A DNA stretch of 64,000 bases from Bradyrhizobium ottawaense (GTDB taxonomy: Bacteria > Pseudomonadota > Alphaproteobacteria > Rhizobiales > Xanthobacteraceae), in assembly GCF_002278135.3 (NCBI RefSeq), contig NZ_CP029425.2, positions 6,052,001 through 6,116,000 of the forward strand, given 5' to 3'. Made by a program: the position numbers and the translations under genes. The notes under the pieces were generated by a model, which searched no databases, was not told the origin of the DNA, and saw only the letters and a list, made by a program, of their open reading frames with translations. Positions 26,652 through 35,528 of this stretch are shown in pieces (the first letter of the stretch is position 1; the number at the start of each line of letters is the position of its first letter).

Positions 26652-27644
26652 TCACGAGCCGCTCTTCGGCAGATAGTCGTTGGTGTAGAAGGCCTTCGGG
26701 TTGTCCTTGGCCTTGGCATCGAGGCCGCCATATTCGACCATCAGATTGACTGAGTCCGTCATGTTCTGGTCGGTGACCTGGAACGGCCGCTTGCTCTTGG
26801 TCTCCGCGGTCCGGTACAGCGGAATCGTCAGCTCAAAGCCCTGCGTCAGCGTGTCGATCTTGCCGCCCTTGGGGTTGGCATCGAGGATCGACTGTGCGGC
26901 GGCCTTCGGCTCCTTCTCGGCGGCTTCGACCGCCTTGGTCGTCGCCGACATGAAGCGGCGGACCAGATCGGCATTGGCTTTCACATAGTCGGCATTGGCA
27001 ATGATGCCCGAGGAGACCATGTTGATCCCGTAGTCGGCGAACTTGATCGGGTAGACGTCCTTGCCGGTGGCGTCCTTGATCTTCATCGATTGGTCCATGA
27101 CATAGCCGAGCAGCAGATCAGCCTGGCCGTTGATGACCGCGTTGAGCTTGGTCTGGCCGTCGCCTGCGACGGTCTGGAAGTCGCTCTCCTTCAGGCCTGT
27201 CTTCTTCAGGAACAGCGGCCAGATCTGGGTCATGGAATCGGCGGGCGTGATCGCCACCGTCTTGCCCTTGATGTCTTCGGGCTTTTTGATGTTCTTGTCA
27301 GCAAAACCCATGGCGGACATCGGTGAGGTCTGCAGCAGCACCCCGGTTGCAACGACAGGCGCGCCCTTGATGGCGGCGCGCATCATGGTGGGAACGTCGA
27401 CATAGCCGAAATCGGCGGTCTTGGCGGCGACGGCCTGTGTGGTCGCAGCCGAGCCCCGGCCTTCCTGGATTTCGAGCTCGATGCCTTCGGCTGCGTAGAT
27501 GCCCTTGGCCTTGCCGTAATAGAACGGCGCGTGCTCGCCGTAGACGTACCAGTTCAACATCAGCACGACCTTGTCGGCCGCCTGCGCCGGCACGGCCGCA
27601 AAAACCATCAGCGCCACTGATGCAGCCCCAATCAACCGCTTCAT
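26652..27644 (-). CDS. NitT/TauT/ThiY-type ABC transporter substrate-binding protein
   Basis: 330 residues from the ATG at 27644, which is 6 bases after a GGGAGA site. Signal peptide MKRLIGAASVALMVFAAVPA with cleavage at AQA-AD. The mature start KVVLMLNWYVYGEHAPFYYG and the segments GIYAAEGIELEIQEGRGSA and KTADFGYVDVPTMMRAAIKG place it in the NMT1/ThiY-like family that binds nitrate, sulfonates, pyrimidines or other small organics. It is the receptor of the importer; the catabolic enzymes of the operon argue for an organic carbon substrate. Confidence 0.9.
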   Translation of the reverse strand: MKRLIGAASVALMVFAAVPAQAADKVVLMLNWYVYGEHAPFYYGKAKGIYAAEGIELEIQEGRGSAATTQAVAAKTADFGYVDVPTMMRAAIKGAPVVATGVLLQTSPMSAMGFADKNIKKPEDIKGKTVAITPADSMTQIWPLFLKKTGLKESDFQTVAGDGQTKLNAVINGQADLLLGYVMDQSMKIKDATGKDVYPIKFADYGINMVSSGIIANADYVKANADLVRRFMSATTKAVEAAEKEPKAAAQSILDANPKGGKIDTLTQGFELTIPLYRTAETKSKRPFQVTDQNMTDSVNLMVEYGGLDAKAKDNPKAFYTNDYLPKSGS

Positions 27645-27698
27645 CGTCACTCTCCCTTGCCGTTGTTGTTTCGGCCGTTGGTGGCCGTTGTGCTTTAG

Positions 27699-28508
27699 TT
27701 AAGAGGCGAAAATCACGTCCTCGCGCTGGCTGACATGCCAGGGAATGACCAGCTTCTCGATCCGGTCGACGATCCAGAACAGGATCACGCCGAGCAGCGC
27801 GAGGATCACCAGGGCCGCGAACATCGTCGGCAGGTCGAACGTGCCGATCGAGCGTTGCATCACGTAGCCGATGCCGGAATTGGACCCAACGAACTCGCCG
27901 ACGACGGCGCCGACCACCGCGAGCGTCACCGACACTTTGAGACCCGAGAAGATCGCCGGCAGCGCGTGCGGCAGATTCACCGCACAAAACACCTGGAAGC
28001 GGCTGCCCTGCATGGCGCGGGCGAGATCGACCATGTCAGGATCGACCGATTTGAAGCCCTGCACCGCCGAGACCACCACCGGGAAGAAGCCGAGCAGGAA
28101 CGCCGAGATGACCTTTGGAATGATGCCGAAGCCGAACCAGACCACGAACAGCGGCGCGATCGCGATCTTGGGCACGGATTGCGAGAACACCAGCAGCGGA
28201 TAGATGTAGCTCTCCACCGTCTTCGAACCCGCAATCAGCATCGCGACGGGAATGCCGAACAGAGCGGACAGCGCGAAACCGCAGACCGTCGCATAGGTTG
28301 TCGGCCAGGACTGGCGCAGCAATTCCGGCCAGTCGGTACGCAGCACCGCGACGACGTCGAGAGGCGACGGGATCTGGTAGGCAGGGATTCGGAACAGCCG
28401 GATGGCCAGATCCCAGGCCACGACGATGAAGACGAGGAACAAGAACGGCCGAACCCAGGCCGCATTCAGCACCTTGGAGATCGCATTTTGCGGCTTCGGC
28501 TCGGCCAA
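27699..28508 (-). CDS. NitT/TauT-type ABC transporter permease, TTG start
   Basis: 269 residues starting at TTG 28508, supported by a GGGAG site 6 bases upstream. About six membrane helices and the inner-membrane-component EAA-like loop DPDMVDLARAMQGSRFQVFC. Also characteristic are VFSQSVPKIAIAPLFVVWFG and GAVVGEFVGSNSGIGYVMQ. It pairs with the ATPase at 25658. It is the first gene of the seven-gene operon; the promoter should lie between 28509 and 28875, a gap mostly filled by a repeat. Confidence 0.9.
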   Translation of the reverse strand: MAEPKPQNAISKVLNAAWVRPFLFLVFIVVAWDLAIRLFRIPAYQIPSPLDVVAVLRTDWPELLRQSWPTTYATVCGFALSALFGIPVAMLIAGSKTVESYIYPLLVFSQSVPKIAIAPLFVVWFGFGIIPKVISAFLLGFFPVVVSAVQGFKSVDPDMVDLARAMQGSRFQVFCAVNLPHALPAIFSGLKVSVTLAVVGAVVGEFVGSNSGIGYVMQRSIGTFDLPTMFAALVILALLGVILFWIVDRIEKLVIPWHVSQREDVIFAS

Positions 28509-28640
28509 TTTTCACTCCCGGCAGTCTTCTTCGTTGTGGAGAGAAATTAACCCGTTGGATAAATACTGTCCAGAGGATTTACTGTGACGTTTTGCGGCGG
28601 CGGTTCCCAGGTGCTTTGGAAATGGAACGGTCGCCTCCAT

Positions 28641-28775
28641 GTCCCGGACGCGCTGCAGCGCTCTTGCGTTGCTGCGCAGAGCCGGGACCCAGGAGCCACG
28701 CGTCCCGTCGATCCATGGGCCCCGGCTCTGCAGCGCACCGCGAAGACGCGCTGCGCTGCGTCCGGGGCACGAGAC
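28641..28775. repeat. Intergenic palindromic repeat, GTCCCGGACGCGCTGCAGC family (copy 1)
   Basis: Left arm GTCCCGGACGCGCTGCAGCG and right arm CGCTGCGCTGCGTCCGGGGC are inverted. GCAGAGCCGGGACCCA and GGGCCCCGGCTCTGC are inverted inside. A second copy lies at 57605-57735. It occupies most of the 367-base gap between the permease and the TetR gene; no gene was seen in that gap. Confidence 0.8.
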
Positions 28776-28875
28776 CGCTCCACTCTCGACGTCATATCAG
28801 TGAAAGCGGGCAATAACGGCGGAGATTGAGAAAACGACGGACGATCCGTCCACCAATGCGCGGGACCAGACCGCC

Positions 28876-29583
28876 CTAAACCGTTTGCGCCACCGTGGCG
28901 CGCGACTTCGGCGCCTTCGCGATCTCGAACAGCGCGACCGACTGCCCGGTCAGCGCGGCCAGCACCAGGCCGACCATGTGCGCCAGCCGCTCGTCCTTGG
29001 CCTTTTTGTCCAGGAGGTCGCGGCCGAAGATCACGCTGAGGGTCGCCGAGTTCGAGAGATAGAAGAAGCAGAGCCCTGCGATCGAGATGTAGAGCTGCAC
29101 CGGATCGACTGCGACTTGGAAATCGCCGCTGTCGACGCCGCGCCGGACCACGGTGCGGATCATCTCGACGAAGGGCGAGTGCATCGACTTGACCTTGGTC
29201 GAGCGCTTCAGGTGCTTTGCGCGCGCGAGGTTCTCGGTCTGAAGCAGCGACAGGAATTCGGGATTGCGCAGGAAGTAATTCCAGGTGAACTCGATCAGGC
29301 GCCGGATCGCCTCGGGCGGCTCGAGGTGCTCGAGATCGAGCCCGCGCTCCTCGCTGCGGATCTTGTCATAGGCGCCTTCGAGCACCGCGAGGTAAAGCTC
29401 GTCCTTGTTGCCGACGTGGTAGTAGAGCATGCGCTTGTTGGCGCCGGCCTTGGCCGCAATGCGGTCAACGCGCGCGCCGGCGAGCCCATGAGCGGAAAAC
29501 TCCTGCTTGGCGGCTTCGAGAATGCGCAGCCGCATCCCCTCGGGATCGCGCTGCCATTTCAGAGTTCGCTTTGCCTTCGCCAA
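28876..29583 (-). CDS. TetR/AcrR-family transcriptional regulator
   Basis: About 235 residues from a TTG at 29583 (reading LAKAKRTLKWQRDPEGMRLR). The start is inferred: a longer frame to 29664 would swallow a perfect palindrome that looks like its operator, and no clear ribosome site exists for either. The helix-turn-helix is LAGARVDRIAAKAGANKRML followed by YYHVGNKDELY. The C-terminal part (LIEFTWNYFLRNPEFLSLLQ) resembles RutR/YcdC-type TetR proteins. It lies upstream of the seven-gene ABC/DUF993 operon on the same strand and is a candidate regulator of it. Confidence 0.85.
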   Translation of the reverse strand: MAKAKRTLKWQRDPEGMRLRILEAAKQEFSAHGLAGARVDRIAAKAGANKRMLYYHVGNKDELYLAVLEGAYDKIRSEERGLDLEHLEPPEAIRRLIEFTWNYFLRNPEFLSLLQTENLARAKHLKRSTKVKSMHSPFVEMIRTVVRRGVDSGDFQVAVDPVQLYISIAGLCFFYLSNSATLSVIFGRDLLDKKAKDERLAHMVGLVLAALTGQSVALFEIAKAPKSRATVAQTV

Positions 29584-29611
29584 ACCGGGTGCTCGCTGGG
29601 TGCTGTCGGTA

Positions 29612-29626
29612 CGCGTGTAACACGCG
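29612..29626. promoter_or_regulatory. Perfect 15-bp palindrome upstream of the TetR gene (candidate operator)
   Basis: CGCGTGT-A-ACACGCG is an exact odd palindrome 29 bases before the inferred TTG start. This is the usual kind and distance of an autoregulatory TetR operator. It argues for the shorter start of that gene. Confidence 0.55.
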
Positions 29627-29677
29627 GGCAGCCCGCCGCATAGTTTCGCGACAGTGAAAGCCAAGCAAGCCGGTTTC

Positions 29678-29767
29678 GTAGGGTGGGCAAAGGCGCTCTT
29701 GCGCCGTGCCCACGTCTTCGCATCAATTGGGCAAAGACGTGGGCACGCTTCGCTTTGCCCACCCTAC
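29678..29767. repeat. Intergenic repeat, GTAGGGTGGGCAAAG family (copy 1)
   Basis: The left end reads GTAGGGTGGGCAAAG and the right end CTTTGCCCACCCTAC, its exact inverse. GTGCCCACGTCTT / AAGACGTGGGCAC is inverted inside. Further copies are at 47506 and 53353. Confidence 0.85.
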
Positions 29768-29797
29768 GGGAGTCTTCGAACGGAGAAAGCGGCGCTT

Positions 29798-30646
29798 TCA
29801 CTCCACCGGCTTCGGCGAGCGCTCCAGCAGGACCGTCTGAATGCCGCAGGTGCCGTTGCGCACCGTCATGATTCGCGTGCCGGGCTTGCGGCCGTTGCGG
29901 ACCTCGGTGACGTCGAGGCCGGCGGCGATCAGGCGGGCGCGCGTGGCGTCGATGTCGGCGACCCGCCAGCTCAGGCCCCAGAGCCGGTCATGCGCAAGGT
30001 CGCCGCCGGCGACCGGCCGTCGGACCACCTCGACGATCAGATCGCCGCAGCGGAAGAACATCAGCTGGCCCCAATCCTGGTGCGAACGGTCGAGCGCCAA
30101 ATCGAGCCCGAGCCGTGCGCCATAGAGCGCGGCAGCGCGTTCGGAATCCTCGGTGGTGACCACGACGTGGTCGAGTGCGTCGATCGGCGCGATGTCGGTC
30201 GCGGGGGAGAGCGGACGCTCGTCGGCCAGTTCGAGGAAGAACATGCGCACGCCGCGCGTGAGTTCCGTGGCGGCGCGCGTGCGCTTCCAGTGCAGGACGG
30301 CGCCCGACTCGTCATCGCTGCTTTCGACCTCGGCAACCGGATCCGGGCTCAAGGCCACCCGCTGCAGCCGCCGCTGCATCCTGCTCATGTCTGCGACACG
30401 AAAGCACAGGCTGGCGAGCACGCCCTCCTGGTCGTCGAGCAGCGCGCGCATGCGATCGGCCGTCACGCTGAAACCGCTCGGCGCCATCAATTCGATCGTC
30501 ATGTTCTCGAGGGTGAACAACACGCGGTCGGCGCCCTCGCCGGAGTTCTGCCAGGCCGGCGCGCGGGCGAGCAGCGTCTGGTAGGCCGCCTTGGCTGCAC
30601 CGATATCCCTGACCAGAGCGACGACGTGATCGAGGCCGGTGATCAT
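29798..30646 (-). CDS. VOC (glyoxalase/dioxygenase) superfamily protein, two domains
   Basis: 282 residues with an excellent AAGGGGGA site 5-6 bases before the ATG at 30646. It has two beta-alpha-beta-beta-beta halves, beginning MITGLDHVVALVRDIGAAK and ALDHVVVTTEDSERAAALYG. The second half ends with YG..LGLDLALD and CGDLIVEVVRR. Each half supplies the His and Glu that hold a metal in this fold. Such proteins are lactoylglutathione lyases, dioxygenases or resistance proteins; the exact activity is unknown. Same strand as the TetR gene, separated by a repeat. Confidence 0.85.
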   Translation of the reverse strand: MITGLDHVVALVRDIGAAKAAYQTLLARAPAWQNSGEGADRVLFTLENMTIELMAPSGFSVTADRMRALLDDQEGVLASLCFRVADMSRMQRRLQRVALSPDPVAEVESSDDESGAVLHWKRTRAATELTRGVRMFFLELADERPLSPATDIAPIDALDHVVVTTEDSERAAALYGARLGLDLALDRSHQDWGQLMFFRCGDLIVEVVRRPVAGGDLAHDRLWGLSWRVADIDATRARLIAAGLDVTEVRNGRKPGTRIMTVRNGTCGIQTVLLERSPKPVE

Positions 30647-30869
30647 ATGTCCCCCTTTTGATCGACCCTTTTATTGACCTGGAACCAATGCGCCGAAACA
30701 CGGCGTTTGTCCGGGCTTGGCATTGCCCGGTGATGGTCGTATTCCGGCCTCATGCTGACCTCAAGCGCTTGGGGCGGCAGATTTGCGAATAATTTCAGCG
30801 ATCCCTGAGCGGAACCGGTGCTACAGTAAGCGCGCCGGCCTGGACCACAAAGCGCATGACGGACAAGCA

Positions 30870-31763
30870 ATGCAGGCTCTCTTCATCGGACAGACCTATA
30901 TCGACGTCGTCTTCATCACCGACCATATGCCGACCGGGGACGAGAAGCACGTGGCCTCGGACTACGCGGTCTCCTTCGGCGGCAACGCGGTGACGGCGGC
31001 GTTCTGCTGCGCCAAGCTCGGCATCGTGCCTGACCTGATCGCTACCGCGGCCAATGACTGGCTGGGGCGCATGTTCCAGGACATGTGCGCGAAATACGCG
31101 ATCTCGCTGCACGGGCGGAAGGTGAACCAGTCCTCGCTCTCCTTCATCATGCCCAAGGACGGCAAGCGCGCCATCGTCCGCTGCCGCGACGACGAGCACA
31201 TCCATCCCTTTCCGATGCTCAATCTCGGCGGCTGCCGCGCGCTGCACGTGGATGGTCATCAGCCGGATGCCGCGATCCACTACGCCAAGGTCTGCCGCGA
31301 GGCCGGCATCCTGACCTCGCTCGACGGCGGCGGCCTGCGCACCAACACGCATGAGCTGCTGGAATATATCGACGTTGCCATCGTCGCCGAGCGCCTGTGC
31401 GAGCAGATGGACCTGACGCCGGAGAAGATGCTCGACTATCTCAAGAGCCGCGGCTGCAAGATCGGCGGCATCACCATGGGCGAGAAGGGCCTGCTCTGGT
31501 ACAACGAGACAGGTGCGGTCGAGATCATGCCGGCGATGCCGATCCCGCGCGAGCGCGTGATCGACACCAACGGCGCCGGCGACGTTTTCCACGGCGCCTA
31601 TGTCTATTCCTACCTCGCTCATCCCGGCAAAAGCTGGCGCGAGCACTTTGATTTTGCCCGAGCCGCCTCGACCTTCAAGATCCAGCGCCTCGGCAACGAG
31701 GCCGGCTTGCCGACGCTCGTCGATATCGCCAAGGTTCGGCACGAGTTCGAGGTCAGGGTTTAG
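30870..31763 (+). CDS. PfkB-family carbohydrate kinase
   Basis: 298 residues from the ATG at 30870 (MQALFIGQTYIDVVFITDHM). It has the N-terminal substrate motif SFGGNAVTAAFCCAKLG and the C-terminal ATP/anion-hole motif VIDTNGAGDVFHGAY with the catalytic Asp. It phosphorylates a sugar or sugar derivative. It is followed 6 bases later by a ribokinase-type PfkB gene, so the two kinases are co-transcribed; they share only family-level motifs. Substrate unknown. Confidence 0.88.
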   Translation: MQALFIGQTYIDVVFITDHMPTGDEKHVASDYAVSFGGNAVTAAFCCAKLGIVPDLIATAANDWLGRMFQDMCAKYAISLHGRKVNQSSLSFIMPKDGKRAIVRCRDDEHIHPFPMLNLGGCRALHVDGHQPDAAIHYAKVCREAGILTSLDGGGLRTNTHELLEYIDVAIVAERLCEQMDLTPEKMLDYLKSRGCKIGGITMGEKGLLWYNETGAVEIMPAMPIPRERVIDTNGAGDVFHGAYVYSYLAHPGKSWREHFDFARAASTFKIQRLGNEAGLPTLVDIAKVRHEFEVRV

Positions 31764-31769
31764 ATCCAG

Positions 31770-32680
<911 letters not shown>

Positions 32681-32684
<4 letters not shown>

Positions 32685-33901
32685 GCCAGCGCGCTCTTCA
32701 GGTCAAAGCTTTCGTCCGCAGCCTGCGCCGGCGTGATCGAGCGATTCATGCCCTGCAACCGCCGGCCGAACATGTGGTCACCGGCGCGGTTGATCGATTC
32801 GATGCCGAGCAGCGTCTCACCCTTGTAGCAGAACGCGGAGAACGCCCTGTTCGCGGCGCTGCCACGCAGCACGACGCGGTCGTAGCCGGTGGTGAGGCCT
32901 GAGATCTGGAGCTTGTCGTCGCCCTGGTCGCTCCAGAACCAGGGATGGCTGTCGTACGGCTTCTTGTCGCCGGTCAGCCGCGCGGCGAGGCAGCGGGCGT
33001 GGTCGGTGGCGTTCTGCACCGATTCCAGCCGCAGCGATCCGCCGAAGCGGGGGCTTGCGAACAGCGCGCAATCGCCGATCGCGGAGATGTCAGGGTCAGC
33101 CGTCGACAGATATTCGTCGACGATGATGCCGGCGGCGACCGGCAGCCCGGCCTCAGCCGCAAGCTCGATGTTCGGCAGCACGCCGACGCCGACCACGACG
33201 AGATCGGCGGGCAGATGCCGTCCGTCGCTCAGGGAGACCCCTGTGACCTTGCCGCCTTCTGCCTCGATCGAGGTCGCCTGCACGCCGAGATGGACGCGGA
33301 TACCGGCCTCGCGATGGCGTTCCTGAAAATACTCCGACACCTCCGCCGTCACCGCACGCGCCATCACGCGCGGGGCAAGCTCGAGCACGTCGACCTCGAG
33401 GCCCTTGATCCGGGCGGTGGCCGCGAATTCGAGACCAATGAAACCGGCGCCGATCACCACGACCCGTGTCTTCGAGGGCATGATCGCACGCAGCGCATCG
33501 CTCTCGTCGAGGATGCGCAAATATTTCACGTCGGGCAGATTGGCGTTGGGCAGGTCGAGCAGCCGGTTGCGTGCGCCGGTGGCCAGCACGAGGTGAGCGT
33601 AGGCCAGCGTCTCGCCCGAGGCGAGCAGCACCTTGTGGCCGGCGCGATCGATCGACACTGCGCGGCCCGCGATCAGCTCGATCTTCTGGTCCTGATAAAA
33701 TTTCTCCGGCCGGAACATCAGGCTCTCCGGCCCGGCCGAGCCCTTGATATAGGCCTTGGACAAGGGCGGCCGCTGATAGGGCAGATGCGCCTCGTCATTG
33801 ATCAGGCAAATGCGCTGCGAAAAGCCCGCCTGGCGCAGCGATGCCGCGACCTGATAGCCGCCATGGCCGGCACCGACGATGATCACCGGACCGTCGCTCA
33901 T
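32681..33901 (-). CDS. Ferredoxin reductase-like FAD/NAD(P)-dependent oxidoreductase
   Basis: 406 residues from the ATG at 33901 (MSDGPVIIVGAGHGGYQVAA). FAD-binding GxGxxG at the N-terminus, HLPYQRPPLSKAYIKG, the second dinucleotide fold VVVIGAGFIGLEFAATARIKG for NAD(P)H, and the FAD motif ISAIGDCALFASP. This is the putidaredoxin/rubredoxin/rhodocoxin reductase group that feeds electrons to ferredoxins for P450s or dioxygenases. No ferredoxin gene is adjacent; the P450 at 15244 is a possible distant partner. Confidence 0.88.
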
Positions 33902-34128
33902 TGGACAGCCCATTTCCGGAAGACACGAGCGTGACCCATGTCGTCTCCTCTCTCGCTGATTTTGGTTGCTGGCCTTACGAGGAGCCGGCGCTCGTGTCCG
34001 TCCCTTGGCGAAGGCGGCCCCATTTGAGCCTATCGTTTCGCCCCGCGCAAGGGCGGCGGTCGGGGATTGTCACTCCTCCGCTTCTGCGATTTAGTCGCAC
34101 GAGCCACCTCATGCCGGGGATATTCCAG

Positions 34129-34923
34129 ATGCCAGCTCCCATCTCCCTGCCCGATGATCCCGCCCTGCTGCGGATCGACGGCCCGATCGCGACCATCACG
34201 CTCAACCGTCCCGCCGCGTTCAACTCCATCAATCTCGCCATCGCGCAGAAGCTCGAGCAGCTCGCGGCCTATATCGAAGCCGCTGACGACATCAGGGTCG
34301 TCGTGCTCGAAGGCGAAGGCCGTGCCTTCTCGGCCGGCGGCGATCTGCAGACGATTGGTGCCGCCGCCGAAGCGGGCACGGTGACGCCCGTGGTCGGCGA
34401 GCTCTTGAAGCACTATCACGCCTTCATCGAGATCGTCAGGCGCATGCCGAAAATTTCGTTATCCAGCGTGCACGGCTCGGCGGCCGGCGCCGGCATGGGC
34501 CTCGCCCTTGTCACCGATCTCTGCATCGCCGCTGATGACGCCAAGTTCACACCCGCCTATGCCAAGATCGGAGTGTCGCCGGACGGCGGTTCGACGGTCG
34601 GCATCGTCGGCACGGTCGGCTCCCGCCGGGCGCTGCAGATCTTCCTGTCCGAGGACAACTTTACCGCGCAGCAGGCCTATGAATGGGGCCTCGTCGCCAA
34701 GATGGTCCCGGCGGCCGAACTGAAGGCGGCCACGCGAAAACTCGCCGAGCGTCTGGCGCAGAACCCGCCGGCTGCAATCGCCGGCACCAAATCGCTGGTC
34801 TATCAGGCCAACACCACGCCGGTGAAGCAGCAGCTCGATGCCGAGGAACACAAGATCATCATGGCGATGAACACGGAGGAATTTCGCAGCGCCGTGAAGA
34901 AATTCACGAGCAAGTCAAAGTGA
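34129..34923 (+). CDS. Enoyl-CoA hydratase/isomerase family protein
   Basis: 264 residues from the ATG at 34129 (GGGGA site 8 bases upstream; the frame is open back to 33901 but non-coding in look). It has the crotonase fold: TITLNRPAAFNSINLAIAQK, oxyanion-hole segment GRAFSAGGDLQTIG, and SSVHGSAAGAGMGLALVTDL. The following KIGVSPDGGST suggests one glutamate-type catalytic position is not Glu, so an isomerase or other crotonase activity is as likely as hydration. It overlaps the next gene by four bases. Confidence 0.88.
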   Translation: MPAPISLPDDPALLRIDGPIATITLNRPAAFNSINLAIAQKLEQLAAYIEAADDIRVVVLEGEGRAFSAGGDLQTIGAAAEAGTVTPVVGELLKHYHAFIEIVRRMPKISLSSVHGSAAGAGMGLALVTDLCIAADDAKFTPAYAKIGVSPDGGSTVGIVGTVGSRRALQIFLSEDNFTAQQAYEWGLVAKMVPAAELKAATRKLAERLAQNPPAAIAGTKSLVYQANTTPVKQQLDAEEHKIIMAMNTEEFRSAVKKFTSKSK

Positions 34924-35528
34924 CGACACCAGCGCGTAAGTTCTACGGCCTTCGTCACGGCGCGACCGACTGGAATCGCGAGGGACGATTCCAGGGGCGG
35001 ACCGACAATCCGCTGAATGAGGACGGCCTCCGGCAGGCGCACGAGGCCGTGGACATGCTGCGCGGCGCCGGCATCAGCCGAATCGTTGCAAGTCCCTTGG
35101 CCCGCGCAGCACGAACGGCCGAGATCATCGCGGCCGCGATCGCGGTGCCGCTGGCGATCGACGACGGCATCATCGAGTTCGACTTCGGAAGCTTTGAAGG
35201 CCTGCCTGTCCGCGACCTCATGATTAAGCACGGCGTCACGTCGGCGACGGGCCTCGTCTCGATCCTGCCGGCCGACGGCGAGAGCTGGGACGCCATGACG
35301 GAACGGTCGCTGGCTTGCGTCGCCGCGTGGCTCGACCGTCATCCCGGCGACGATCTCCTGTTCGTCTGCCATGACGCGGTGATGCAGGGAATGGCCAACG
35401 CGCTGTCCGGCAGCTACTTCAAGAACAGCCACGGCACGCCGTTTCGCTACGTCTGCGACGGCGCGCATTGGCGGGTCGAGCAAGTCGTTACTTTGGACAG
35501 ATATAGCCCGTCCCCGCCGGCGACTTGA
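34920..35528 (+). CDS. Histidine phosphatase (phosphoglycerate-mutase-like), GTG start
   Basis: 202 residues. The GTG at 34920 overlaps the TGA of the enoyl-CoA hydratase gene. The phospho-His motif is LRHGATDWNREGRFQGRTD, the second Arg lies in ASPLARAARTAEII, Glu in IEFDFGSFEGL and the second His in LLFVCHDAVMQGM. It is a small phosphatase of the PhoE/CobC group; substrate unknown. The last 41 bases overlap the end of the convergent TRAP permease gene. Confidence 0.85.
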   Translation: MTTPARKFYGLRHGATDWNREGRFQGRTDNPLNEDGLRQAHEAVDMLRGAGISRIVASPLARAARTAEIIAAAIAVPLAIDDGIIEFDFGSFEGLPVRDLMIKHGVTSATGLVSILPADGESWDAMTERSLACVAAWLDRHPGDDLLFVCHDAVMQGMANALSGSYFKNSHGTPFRYVCDGAHWRVEQVVTLDRYSPSPPAT

